From: Spirometra erinaceieuropaei
Taxonomy: Eukaryota > Platyhelminthes > Cestoda > Diphyllobothriidea > Diphyllobothriidae
Assembly: GCA_902702965.1 (NCBI GenBank)
Contig: CACRXP010000113.1
Span: 985,992 to 1,049,991, forward strand
DNA: 64,000 bases
Reading direction: 5' to 3'
Positions 51,000 through 61,292 of the stretch are shown piece after piece; the first letter of the stretch is position 1, and the number at the start of each line of letters is the position of its first letter. The translations under genes and the position numbers were made by a program. The notes beneath the pieces were generated by a model that did not search any database, was not told the DNA's origin, and saw nothing but the letters and a program-made list of their open reading frames with translations.

Positions 51000-52010
51000 T
51001 TCTCATAATGTAGGCGAAGTTACGCGTAAGTTTCCTTGAGGTAAACTGATGTTTGATATGTCCCGTCAGTCTTACTCTGAACGGGTAGCATCCACAAATG
51101 GGAGTTTGCCGTCAATCTCTTTCTCTAGTGTAAATGGGATACCTGGAAGTGTTGGGTTGATAATACTGTGGAGCATTTCCGGTTGATCTCATTTGACAAT
51201 GACAAAGGTGTCATCAACATAATGTACCCATATCTTAGCGTTAACTACTGGTAGGGCGATGACTTCTAATTTTTGTATTGTGACTTCTGACAGAAAAATG
51301 GAGATAGGCGACCCCATAGGGGCTCCCTTCAGCTTTTGCTAGTATTTCTGTGCAGATGAAAAGTTCGTTTCCGGACATAGGTACAAGGGTTCTAGTAAAG
51401 CAGATGCAGGATTATCCGTGTCGTAGGACTGAAGACGTTCTTCTGTACATTGTCTTGTCAAGTCCTGTGGTATGAATTTAGACAGAGAGACGACATCAAA
51501 GGATATCAATACCTCATCTGCTGCAATTTTGAGTCCTTTTAATTTGTCCAGAAACTCTATTGAATTGTTGACTGATGTTTCACAATCCTCTGTCAAAAGA
51601 TGGCATTTGTGGAATGGTCGCCGATTAACGATACTATCGGTCGCATTGGTACTTCAGGGTTATGCACCTTAGGTAGTATACAGATCTTAGCGATGGTTGG
51701 TTCAGTCTGTTGTAGGGATTTGGCAATATCTCCTGATATTTGATTCTCCCCTGTAAGACATTTTAGTATTCTGCGCTTTGGTAGGGTTGCGGCAAGTGGT
51801 GTATAGGTCGATCTATCCTCATAATTAAAATATATTTTCATTGTAGTCTGCTTTGTACAGAATTTCAATCGGTCCTTTCTTGTCTGAAGGACGTATGAGT
51901 GTGGTTTTGTCAGTTTTGAGTGTTTTTACTGCTTCTCTTTCTTCGTGTGATAGTAATGACAAGGGGTTTCGGTTCTTTAAGGCATTGCAGTAATATTCCT
52001 GATTGCGAAA
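51000..52010 (-). pseudogene. Penelope-type reverse transcriptase (broken)
   Basis: Recognisable blocks in order on -: LSHEEREAVKTL and RPSDKKGPIEI (N-terminal region), LPKVHNPEVPMRPIVS (about 51680-51630), VLISFDVVSL (motif A, near 51500-51470), LKGAPMGSPIS (motif B, near 51330-51300) and YVDD (motif C, 51210-51221) followed by TFVIV. A TAG stop interrupts the frame just before motif B (after QKY), and the segments lie in different frames. The usual FTSIP after motif A reads SKFIP here. Nonfunctional. Confidence 0.8.
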
Positions 52011-52032
52011 CGTCTATCTAATATATGTACTG

Positions 52033-52380
52033 GTAGAGGGGCGGTTACCGATCCCGCTAGGGAACTCGCTCATCCCGTTGTGCTTTAGGGCTCTCTCTCA
52101 AGCCCAACCAGCAGCCGCGCTACGGGAAGAGTGCGTTCCGTAAGACAGTCGGTGAGCGCCCATCTACCAGTGTATATTCCCGATCGCAACCGACAGGACA
52201 ACGGGCTCGTTGTCCAGTGATTGGAGGCGTTGGACTTCTAACTAACAGGTCGCGAGTTCGACCCTCAGGTGTTCCACACCTCGGGGTTGGGTATAACTGG
52301 CTAACGACGGCGACTAAGCTGGAAATGTTTATTTTAGTCTCCCTTGTCTTTATTGGCAACGTTACTGTGACTAATATATG
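52033..52380 (+). mobile_element. tRNA-derived SINE with preceding terminal repeat
   Basis: A tail-type module (GTTCCGTAAGACAGTCGGTG, ending near 52158) precedes a linker (CGATCGCAACCGACAGGACAA, near 52180-52200). A tRNA-like head follows at about 52203-52270: GACTTCTAACTAAC could be an Arg(TCT)-type anticodon arm, then B-box GAGTTCGACCC. The body follows (TAACTGGCTAACGACGGC, CCCTTGTCTTTATTGG). An inverted tail copy lies at 52033-52100, so the left end is palindromic. Confidence 0.65.
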
Positions 52381-53206
52381 TAGATGTATGTCGAGCTTTT
52401 TAGCTTTTCAGTGTTAGTATGTGAAGTTAAACAAAAGTCATCGGGGCCAGTATCTTTAGAATCCTTTCGAAAACCATGCATGGATAGATGCAAAAATACG
52501 GATTCTCGGGTGCCGGATTGAAGGGATAAAGACAGCAAATTATAGTGACGATAATTTACCCAGTTCATTTCTTGCACTCACACTGAAGTACTGCGTGGTT
52601 TCAGCAGGGCCCTCCGATTCATTGCTGCCCCTTTCGCACGCCAGTGTTGCCTAACGGGTTTATATGGGGCTGGCGGGTGAACACTATAATTAGTCGAGTT
52701 GGCGTCGCATTTCCGAGTCGCAGCTATCTCCCTTATCACCCTGTTGTCAGTGGTGAATCTGTCATATGAGAGCACACGTTCAGTGGATGAGGAGAATATG
52801 CTCATGCGCAAGTGCTTATGGTCGTTTTGTCGCCTGTGCTACAGCAGTTACCCAGACAATCTAAACAGCTGGTACGGCAGGTGAGTCCCGTTGTGTCCTC
52901 AGGCAGTAATCGACTCATGTGCTATCATAAGCAAGCGACTGATGGTTGTCTTAGACCTGTGCTGAAGGCCGGTATGAGGAGACCGTGGCCTTGAATACGC
53001 CCCTCGTGCGTATCAGGACGTGGATGATTCCACATTCATTTTTTGCCCGTCCTCGGTCTTTACATGTCTTTGATATAAGCACTTTCTTACCGGTCTACTG
53101 TCCATCTATCCGAGAAAAAGAGATGCCATCGGGAGATGCACTCTCGCAGTTTTCCGGTTTATGTTCTGCCGTTTGCGATCCGTTCAAACGAGGTTGGACA
53201 TAAGTG

Positions 53207-53529
53207 AAGAAAAAGAAGAAGAGCGGTCGAGCACCGGAACATTTTGTTTATTTCCTGAGCTTTCGGACCCATGCAGGAGTCCATTGATTGAAACCTGGGT
53301 GTCGGATGCCAACTCATTCAAACGATCTATCGATCTGGCGCCGGCGTAAAGAGCCCTGCGCAGTCACCTCCAGTCTTGCGCCGTCGGTCTATGATTGGTC
53401 TACATGCCCTATAACTGTTGCTTGTTCTGTTGCTGCTACTGTCTCTGATGATGGATCCCTGCACGAGTTTGAAAGCTCGGGAGGATAAGCAAAATGTTCC
53501 GGTGCACGACCCCTCTTCTTCTTCACCTG
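53207..53529. ncRNA. Head-to-head hammerhead-like pair, AGCT variant
   Basis: The + copy: CTGATGA (53445-53451), a weakened stem II, GAAA (53471-53474), AGCTC, then GGGAGG. The - copy (53207-53284): stem II GGACTC with GGGTCC around CTGCAT, GAAAGCTC, AGG; its first core box is eroded. Here stem III reads AGCT instead of ACGT, still self-complementary. Arms share GGAACATTTTG / CAAAATGTTCC and the GAAGAAGAAG-type ends. Confidence 0.5.
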
Positions 53530-55201
53530 GAACTCGAAATCTCGCCCTCACTCGTGAGGTTGGACATGTCAGGAATCCACCGTATCCGCAAATTTCACGG
53601 CCTGGCAGACTACTCTGGCACTAATGGCTGACGGTCAAGAACACGCGCGCCTGAGCATGCCCGATCCATCCACTGAAATGGTGTGTGATTTCATTTTGTC
53701 GCGCATAATCGCGAAGCTAATAATCAATTCAGGCGGACTGAAGGCATAATGGCAATGGTGATGACTAGAGCTCCGAAAGCAACCCCCCAACTCAGTTCAC
53801 CGTAGAATCCATCTGCCGGTGTCATGCAAAGTCGTTAGGCGGCACATCGGTACAAAGGAAGTGTCAGTTTGGAGGCGCACAAATGAATATATCACGAGTC
53901 ACCCGGACAGATATGTCTGAGCCCTATCATAACTATCCTACCTATCCTCGATGTTGCCTCTGAACGCGAGTACAAAGCCTTAGATAGGAAATCACCTTCA
54001 CCAGGGATCGTCCTCCTTTTTATTTCCCTCTTACTTCCGTATACATGTATACATATATGCGTTTATTGAAAGTTAGGCATCTCAAAAACATCAGTTGAAG
54101 CTAAGAAAATTCTTTGGGAAGGCAAAACCCCCCTATCTAGTAAGTTTTGGATGCTGCTTCCAAAGTTGACATCGTCAGAGGTTCAGCTTTTCCGTCGTGC
54201 TCAACTAGCCAATAATTCTCTAAATAGTGCACCAATAGGCGTCTTATTCAAAGTGAAGTCTTTTTACGTCATCGTGTTAATGGGCTTAGCCATCATCTCT
54301 TCCGTCTTTCCTCGAGCTTTCTGCGCACGATGACTTGGACATTACCTAGATAAAAGAGTGTTTTCTGGTGAACTTACAAATAGCTGTTTAGGATTGGTAG
54401 ATAAGGTGAAAATTCATGTTGGCCCAAAGGAGTCTGATGGCCAGGCACTATTTCGCTAAAGGCTTCTCTCCAGGACAACGTTTTTTTGCCGCTGACTGCA
54501 AGGTTTCGACTCTAGTCCCTTGCTTCCTAACTAAGCGCCGCCAACTACAGCGATGAGTTGAAGCAATTAAGTTAACAGGAATTTAATCTGACTGTCGACC
54601 TATGCCCACTGTAGCCGATTGTCGTGCTCCCCCGGTAACACCTAATGTTTTGATTAGAGACGGTTCCCCGAACTAACTTTTCATGAAGTGGTTGAAAGGG
54701 TAGCAGGGAGATAAAAGCGAAGTCTACCAAGCATACATCACAACAATTTCCTTCATTAGTTGTAAACCATGAAACGTGGATAGAGATAGATGCAGGTCAA
54801 AACAGTAGGAAATGCATTGCTCTCTGGATGTTACCGTTGCACAGACTGCTTCATTAGCGCCTATTCCTTCCCACCGAAAGTTCTTGTTAGGCTATTCTAA
54901 ATGTGCTTTGGGAGTTACTGCTGAGAGCTACAGATTGTTAGTTTTCCCAACCCTCTTGGTTGATGGAGCACAAACACACGAAGAGCACTTTTCGGTCCAA
55001 ATGTGTGCAAATCATCCGCTTACATTTAATTAAACAGCTTCCTCTCCCTTTAACTGTGAGTTACGTTCTGGGATTCCTTTCTGAAGCCTTAAGGATATGC
55101 TCGCAAGGAGATTTCAATGTGAGGTAAGGATAATAACCAGGGAACCGCTCTTGGTGTCCGCCAACGACTGGTTGAAGGCTTACATATTGGCTGGAAGTTT
55201 G

Positions 55202-56567
55202 CAGTAGCCGAGCTATCTCATGAACTGTTTATCGAAATTTTGAAACGAGTTTTAGATTGGAAAACATCACTTAAATGAGGTTGCAGTATTGGCTATCACG
55301 CAGCATAATCTCAAGGTACTTCAGTCACGCCAGAACGCCGACTTCTGAATGGGCTTCTTTTTGACCGCCTGCAGAAAACACGTTCGGTAAAAAATGACTG
55401 CTTAATTAGCCTGAATTGCTCCCAACGTTTTATGGGCAAATGCATAAAAATATCCTTCCCTGTGCTCAGTTCTTGGTGAATTGCATCTCTTTGGAATTCT
55501 TTACTTAAAGATATCTTTCGGTTTAGGAGAAATTTCCGATTTCGAATAGTTTTGAACTCCACATGGCGTTTGGGGTTTCTAAACTACTTGTTGAATGCTT
55601 ACCGCGTAATAAATGACTCATTTCGCTGCGCTATTAAGAAAGCGCCATGCAGACCTCATACAATTGTGCATTGATATGTCCTATATTACATACATCATAG
55701 GCAGTATTACTAAACGGGCAGATATGATGCTGTATGAATGAACGTTACACGGCATTAAGAATCTCAGTTATAAACGTTTTCTAAACCGAAGTTTGACCTT
55801 TCTTCAAGAACAAACTTTAATGAAGACGTAACTTGCTACCAAGTTAATACAAGAAAAGATAGGCAGTATGATAGTACCGACAAAGACAAGGGAGACTGGG
55901 ATGGCCATTTCTGGCTTGTTAGCCGTCATCAGCCAGTCATGCCCAACACTGGAGCGTGGAACACCCGAGGCTCGAAGTCGCGACCCGTTAGTTAGAATTC
56001 CACACCTCTAATCACTTGTCCACGAGCCCGTTGCCCTGTCGGTTTAGATCGTAAATATACAATGGTAGGGGGCGCTCACCGATCTTTCTTACGGAACTCA
56101 CTCGTTCCGTTGTATGACTGGCTGACGACGGCTAATAAGCCAGAAATTGGCATTCCAGTCTCCCTTGTCTTTGTTGGTAATACCATACTGCCTATACCAT
56201 GCGCAGCTGTGCGGCTGCTGATTTGGCTCGAGAGAGAGCCCGTAAGGCACAACGGAACGAGTGAGTTCCGTAGGAAAGATCGGTGAGCGCCCCTTACAAC
56301 AAGAAAACATATTTTTATGCATGCTGTTTGTAAAATATCTATGAATTTATAAGGGCATCAAAAATCGCTAGAACCAATGCATGCTTATTAAGCAGTCGTT
56401 TTTGAGGAGTGTAGTTTTTTGCAGGCATTCGCAAGGAAGTTCCTTTTAAAAATCGATTTTCTGGGGTGACTGAAATATCTTGGTATTTTGCTACAGTTTA
56501 TGTTCTTCCTCCTTATTAAACCACGTCTCAGGATATTGATTCACATTTCATGAGATAGGCCAGCTAC
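55202..56567. mobile_element. Foldback element, family A copy 4, split by nested SINEs
   Basis: The left end (CAGTAGCCGAGCTATCTCATGA) mirrors the right end (TCATGAGATAGGCCAGCTAC). Shared landmarks include GCAGCATAATCTCAAGGTAC (55301-) and GCATAAAAATATCC (55443-). Removing the inserted 55862-56299 leaves about 0.93 kb, the same size as the other copies. The left-arm - frame 55311-55562 has no recognisable domain. Confidence 0.65.
55862..56299. mobile_element. SINE insertions nested in foldback copy 4
   Basis: A - strand SINE lies at about 55862-56045: body GGCTTGTTAGCCGTCATCAGCC on +, tRNA-like head with GGCTCGAAGTCGCGACC on +, then linker CCCTGTCGGTTTAGATCG. It is preceded on - by a tail module (56066-56116). 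A + strand body and tail occupy 56118-56299 (TGACTGGCTGACGACGGC, then GGAACGAGTGAGTTCCGTAG and GATCGGTGAGCGCCCC). The two tail modules form an inverted pair. Confidence 0.65.
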
Positions 56568-56660
56568 ACCGAATTTCTTATCTGTCGGGAATATTTATTG
56601 GACGAAAATAATTAATAGAAGCGAAGAGGCGAGTTTTGGGTAGTAGTCTCTGAGTAGGAG

Positions 56661-56735
56661 GCATGATCGCTGGAACAAGAGCTTTATTAGCCCGATGTTT
56701 CGGATTCTCACTCGAGTCCATCATCAGGGACAGAG
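56661..56735 (-). ncRNA. Hammerhead-like motif with well-preserved core
   Basis: On -: GTCC, CTGATGA (56721-56727), T, stem II GGACTC/GAATCC (5 of 6 pairs) around GAGTGA, GAAA, CATC, GGGC, then TAATAAAGCTCTTG. Stem I is GTCC with GGGC, against GTCT with AGGC at 38765-38808: both sides changed together. The site reads ATC instead of GTC, still allowed by the N-U-H rule. Confidence 0.55.
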
Positions 56736-56892
56736 TCAGATAAGGGTGGTAAGTTGCCCGGGTGTTGCAGTAATGTTCATTGATCGATGTTAGTTGCACT
56801 CAGGAAGTAAACGCCCACTTGCAAATTGCCTTGCTTCAAACAGTGACCCGTTATTATTCATTTCTTTAAATTTGACGATATTAAATTCCCAG

Positions 56893-58938
56893 GTGACAGA
56901 ATCCGACACAAGCTCCGAGAGCGGAACGAGTACAACCACAGAAAGCACCACGTTCGCCACGACCACAGCTGCACCAAGTCCTCCGCAATGGATACCATTC
57001 ATCGATTTGAGCAGTTTTGTCGTTCGAGTCTTCGACCTCAAAGAGAACCGCCTTCTGGCCGACTCCAAAGTCGTAGACGGCAAAGTTCAATTTCCGAATG
57101 GTACATCCGTATCGATTGAAGGCCTGCCAGGCTTCAAGCGTGACTCAGATTCAGCCGAAGTTCTTCTCTCCGTTGATTTTGATAGCGAGTCGACAAACCT
57201 CGTGGATATTGAGACGGGACGAACAATTGTTAGGAAGAGTTTTTCCGACGGAATCCCAGCGGAAGCAATAGCTCTGAACTCCACTAAAGTTATGTTCGAA
57301 GTACTCACTGGTCTCGCAGCCCTCCACATAGATACCTACACAGGAAAATGGACAGTTCAGAGCACGGTGACCGGTCAGGTAGATGAGGTTAAGGACATCA
57401 GAGACGGCGTCCTCTACACCGCCAGTGGACAAACTATTCAATTGGCCAGTTTACCCCAATCTGGCTCCTCAATTCTGGCAATTGATGCAAAGACCGGTAG
57501 AGTCACTAAATTCAGCAGGAAGACGTCGGAAGAAATTGTGGACGATGCGGCAATTGTCACTAGCGTGCCAGACACCTTGGACGGAGGAACGATCACTACA
57601 GAGCGGCCTACGGACACATCTATGGTCGTTGTATCGACAGATAGTAGCGAATTACCTATCCAAGGGTCTAGCACAAGTATAGAACCAGAAATGTCTGAAG
57701 CCGGAGCGAAAACAGACAGCAACATGGAATTAGGAAAATCGACTCTATTTCCTGCAACGGACGACCTTGATGACGCCAGCATGGATGTCACAGAAGAGGG
57801 CGAAACTTCAACCACGGAGATATTGAGCGCTGAAACGGTCGAACCGACTGATGCAGAGGAAACTTGGCGGGAGGCTGGTCACTCTCAAACCACAGATGCC
57901 TATTTGGGGGAAGATAAAACGGCGACAGATTCGACAGTCGTGGCTGGAATGGATGAGATGTACGACAACACTATCAGTACTGAAGATGTCACTGCAGGAG
58001 AGGATAGATCCCTAACTGAGGCGGTTTTAGACTCGGAAACGACGGAGCCGATTGATGCAGGAGAAAATCGTGGGGACGATGGTCACACCCAGACTACGGA
58101 TGTCGGCGTTGAGAAGTCAACGATTTGGCCTGTACCAGACGGTCTTGACAACTCCAATGTCTTTGCTACCCCAGAAACACCTATCATTGGTACTGATGAA
58201 GATACTGCAATCGAGACCACTGCTCCAACCACGGAGGCTCCAGATATGAGAGCCGAGGAGCAAACTACCGGAGAAATAACGCCTGACGATGAGGAGAAGT
58301 CAACGATTGAGCCTGTTCCAGACGGTCTTGACGACACCAACGTCTATGCTACCCCAGAAATACCGATCATTGGGGCTGATGAAAATACTGAAATAGAGGC
58401 CAATGTTCCAACCACGGAGGTTCTGGATACGAGAGCTGAAGAGCAAACTACTGCACAAATAACTGATGGGGAATTCGACACGGTGGCCGTGCCGATTGAA
58501 AGTGCGGCCTCTGATTGGACAGAAGAGCACGCCGACTCTCGTACGGATCCTCCTATTCGCATTGATATGGCGACGACTGATGCCCTTGTGGCACCTCAGC
58601 CTCATCCGATTACGGACAAACTGCAGCCGGAGGAGGAAGAATGCACGCTGGGGCTTGGGACAGAAGTCGATGACTCTTCCACGGAGGAAAACACTGATAA
58701 GCCAATAGACGACACAGAGGGCTCTGAAACTCCAGAGTATGGAGACGTCGACAGTAGACCTCTTCGTACAACTTCGCCAGAGACGCTAGATCCAGGACAA
58801 CCTAGCGAACAAACCGAAGAGTTTGCTGGTTTCGTTACAGACATGGCTCCCGAATCCAACGACACTTCTGATAGGAGAACAGATCCCAGCCTGCTAGACC
58901 ATTCCTTCGGAGTGGGAGTGACCTCTCCCACCGCTTCG
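56893..58938 (+). CDS. Exon 6: new repeat domain copy 2 and long acidic Thr-rich tail
   Basis: Acceptor cag at 56890-56892; the most plausible donor is gtaaca at 58939, giving 682 codons, phase 0 both ends. Residues 1-31 are a Ser/Thr-rich spacer. Residues about 32-215 are homologous to the exon 5 domain: PFIDLSSFVVRVF, LLSVDFDSESTNL, LHIDTYTGKWTV and LAIDAKTGRVTKF begin four successive repeats. In three of them a D-G-x-hydrophobic-x-x-x-x-G turn follows. Residues 216-682 are acidic, rich in Thr, Glu and Asp, with a tandem 61-residue repeat (58111-58293 and 58294-58476, 41 of 61 identical). The tail looks like an extended, glycosylated stalk or a collagen V/XI-type variable region. The frame stops at 58968 if unspliced, giving a possible alternative C-terminus. 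Function unknown. Confidence 0.65.
58111..58476 (+). repeat. Tandem 61-codon repeat within exon 6
   Basis: Two in-frame units of 183 bases each, both starting EKSTI and sharing PVPDGLD, PIIG, PTTE and RAEEQTT. Weaker relatives precede them (GKSTLFPATDDLDD near 57730, and paired TEPIDAGE / VEPTDAEE segments), so the acidic tail grew by repeated duplication. Confidence 0.8.
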
Positions 58939-59367
58939 GTAACATGCTCAAAATCCGTGCTGTTCTGAGTCGGCTCCATCATTTACAGATATGGAAGCTG
59001 GTTCCGACTGGCAGAATAGTTTTCGCATGGTTTGATGTTTGGACATATTTTTGATTTTGCATGAAACGGCAGAAATCGCACTCTAGCTCGAAGTAGTTGC
59101 ACTTTTGATCATGTCTGACCGGTTGCATTTTTCAGGCAAGTGCTGAGCTTTCTCCTATGTGAGGGAAGGCCTCCGTAGACCGTCACATCCCTCCCCAGCC
59201 AACGCCCTGATTTTGATTAACGTATGCTTTGCTGATTCCTAGCACCGGCATGCTTTCAGCTTGCACTTTGCTCTTTGAAGCCGTGAGATGCTGTTAATTT
59301 ATACAAGTCTCTGTGCTCTAAATTTAATCTATGTTCTTTTATCTTTCATTCAAATCGAAATTCACAG

Positions 59368-59380
59368 GCAGACAGCCAAT
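59368..59380 (+). CDS. Candidate 13-nt microexon
   Basis: Preceded by cag (59365-59367) and followed by consensus gtaagt (59381). Thirteen bases from phase 0 leave one base over; the 14-nt candidate at 61969-61982 would restore the frame. The upstream pyrimidine tract is weak. Flatworm microexon genes are known, but gtaagt occurs several times here, so chance is a real alternative. Confidence 0.22.
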
Positions 59381-59779
59381 GTAAGTAATTCATTTTATTA
59401 TTAACTTTGGAAAGCTTGCATCCTTTGTTCTCTGTGTGGTAGGGAGGGTATAGCGTCTGTTATGCCAGGATCAGCAAACCATGGCCCTGGCAGCCTGGTG
59501 TGCACTGTCAGTCCCCTGGCACCTGGTTTCCTGCCGCTGGATGCGCTTGCCCTCCCGCCGGGGCATACAGGTCGTGTGAGCATGGCTGTCCCGTCGTCGT
59601 CGTCTTTCCGACCCGTTATGGCGCTGTTGTTATTGATTAAAATCTTGGTCAGGTGTTTGTTGTGGACTAGGTGTGGTGCTACACCTAGATGCAGATCCGT
59701 CATGCCAGCCACACGCGTCCTCCCTCACCTCCGCGATCATCTTGACTATGTCTCGACACCGAGCCCAGGTGCTGCGCAA

Positions 59780-59900
59780 GTCTTCTCTCACTACGATTCA
59801 CGCGCAAGTCATCGTCCCTGCTTCAGCTTACTGTGGAGCACACGGTGGACATTGTTTGACACGACGGTCCAACTATCACGGGGAGAATGTGGAGTTGAAT
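59780..59900. repeat. Dispersed repeat shared with 39860-39970
   Basis: An exact 16-base match (ATTCACGCGCAAGTCA) is followed at similar spacing by GGAGCAC, GTGGAC and TTGTT-like sequence in both places. Family unknown. Confidence 0.4.
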
Positions 59901-59969
59901 ATCCTCGAAGTCCGCGCTGAGCGTCCTCCCCCCTCCCGCCGGTGTGTGTAGATTAATCGACATTCTTAC

Positions 59970-60222
59970 GGTGGGAGGGCATTTGCCGACAAGGTTACGC
60001 ACTGTGCTCGTCCATTTGCGCCTTGTGGTTTAGTCTAGAACCCTCACAGAATATACGCAGAGAAGGAGGTACAGACAAAGACAAGAGAGACTGGGATAAT
60101 GCCTTTCCGGCTTACTAATCTTCGTGAGTCAACCATGACCAAACGCACGTCTAGATGATCCGGAATTCAGACCCGAATCCTTTGCTTACTGAGCCACGGA
60201 TGGGTTATCCTGTCGGTTTCTA
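59970..60222 (-). mobile_element. tRNA-derived SINE, diverged copy
   Basis: On +: tail-like GACAAGGTTACGCACTGTGCTCG near 59989, body ACAGACAAAGACAAGAGAGACTGGGAT, then a head remnant with ACTGAGCCACGGATGGG and the linker TATCCTGTCGGTTT. The B-box region is eroded. Same family as 2771-3125. Confidence 0.55.
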
Positions 60223-61292
60223 GTGGGCCAAGGTAAGTTCGTCTTGAGGGGCAGAATTTAGGCAGCGTAGACTATGTCGCACAGATGGCACGGGAAAAAC
60301 AAGCCCAGCGTTAATTCTGGGGATGCTCCAGATGCCCAACGCAGGAGCCTCTTAGTACCTCGAATTAGTCCCCAATACCAGCCGCGCATACAAGGCGAAC
60401 GTCAATCAGGCCGTCGATCACTTTAGCGAACAAGTCATCTAGTAAGGTGGGGACGCGGAATCGCTCTGACCTACTGGATCTCTAAGAGACACCTTTTACC
60501 GTGTTGTCAACCCCGGTCATTAAATAGTTACACAGTAGTACTGCGCCAGATGGTCTATTTTATGAACCTTTCTGTAAAAAGATACGTCATTCTGACGACA
60601 ATGCACCAAATGTGGCTAATGATTAGACTTGTAAGATCCGTTAAAATATCTGGTAAATAGGACTGGAACCGTCTTGCAGAAATGCTATCAGACAGTATTA
60701 GACACCGATGGTTGATACAAATTAGTCACACTCTTGAAAAGAAACAGATTAACAGCAAACCCTGCGCACTGGATGCGGTAGAGGGATAAACACTGAAAAT
60801 TGCGCAGTGCCCCTTCATACAAATATTCTCCAACCAAAGGACTTACATGATTTGTGAAGGTGGATTTACAAAAGTGCACAGGACCTCGAAGCTCCAAATA
60901 GTACATTTTCAAATGGGTCACTCCCTCTGCCTTGTTAGCCGAAGCCTATCTTTTAGATAATCGTTGTATATAGGTTAAAATTCCTAACCTCCAAAATGGC
61001 GTTTTTGACTAAATGTTCTAAAGTACTCAAAGCCAAATAATATTCATTTTAGCTGTAAAGAGGCGTCATTTTTGTGGTTAACGCAGTGCGAGGTTCGTTA
61101 GGCAAGCCTTTAACGCGTCCAATACCCTTATGGTTACACCTGAAGTGCGCATGCTAAATGACTAGAAATTGACGAATGAGACTTCCTCAACATCCTAAGA
61201 AACAAATTATTCCTTAGGCTACTGGATTTATGATAACCTCAAATGTGCTCGCTGTAATGACTTGCTGACTTTAAAAAAGTCAATTATTAAGT

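Larger units (their letters stand above)
50150..52020 (-). mobile_element. Degenerate, 5'-truncated Penelope-like retroelement
   Basis: On the - strand, reverse transcriptase sequence runs from about 52010 to 51000, followed by a GIY-YIG endonuclease region at 50744-50307. That RT-then-GIY-YIG order is diagnostic of Penelope-like elements. Frames are broken by stops and shifts, so the copy is dead. The 5' end abuts SINE tail sequence at about 52030. The 3' flank near 50150-50230 is shared with the relic at 33530-33880. It lies in antisense orientation within intron 5. Confidence 0.85.
49203..56892 (+). other. Intron 5 (7.7 kb): Penelope element, SINEs, ribozyme-like repeats, foldback
   Basis: Contains an initial pyrimidine-rich stretch (49210-49480), the Penelope-like element (50150-52020), SINE (52033-52380), a ribozyme-like pair (53207-53529), foldback copy 4 with nested SINEs (55202-56567) and a further ribozyme-like repeat (56661-56735). 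The stretches 52400-53200 and 53540-55200 show nothing I recognise. The intron ends with a moderate acceptor (ttaaattcccag). Confidence 0.6.

Noticed and set aside
52203..52275. Functional tRNA-Arg gene
   Set aside because: The tRNA-like head is followed by SINE body sequence and has imperfect stems; it is part of a repeat family seen at several loci.
60232..60240. Nine-base candidate microexon before gtaagt
   Set aside because: It lies at the edge of a SINE and looks like a decoy; used instead to gauge how often such patterns arise by chance.
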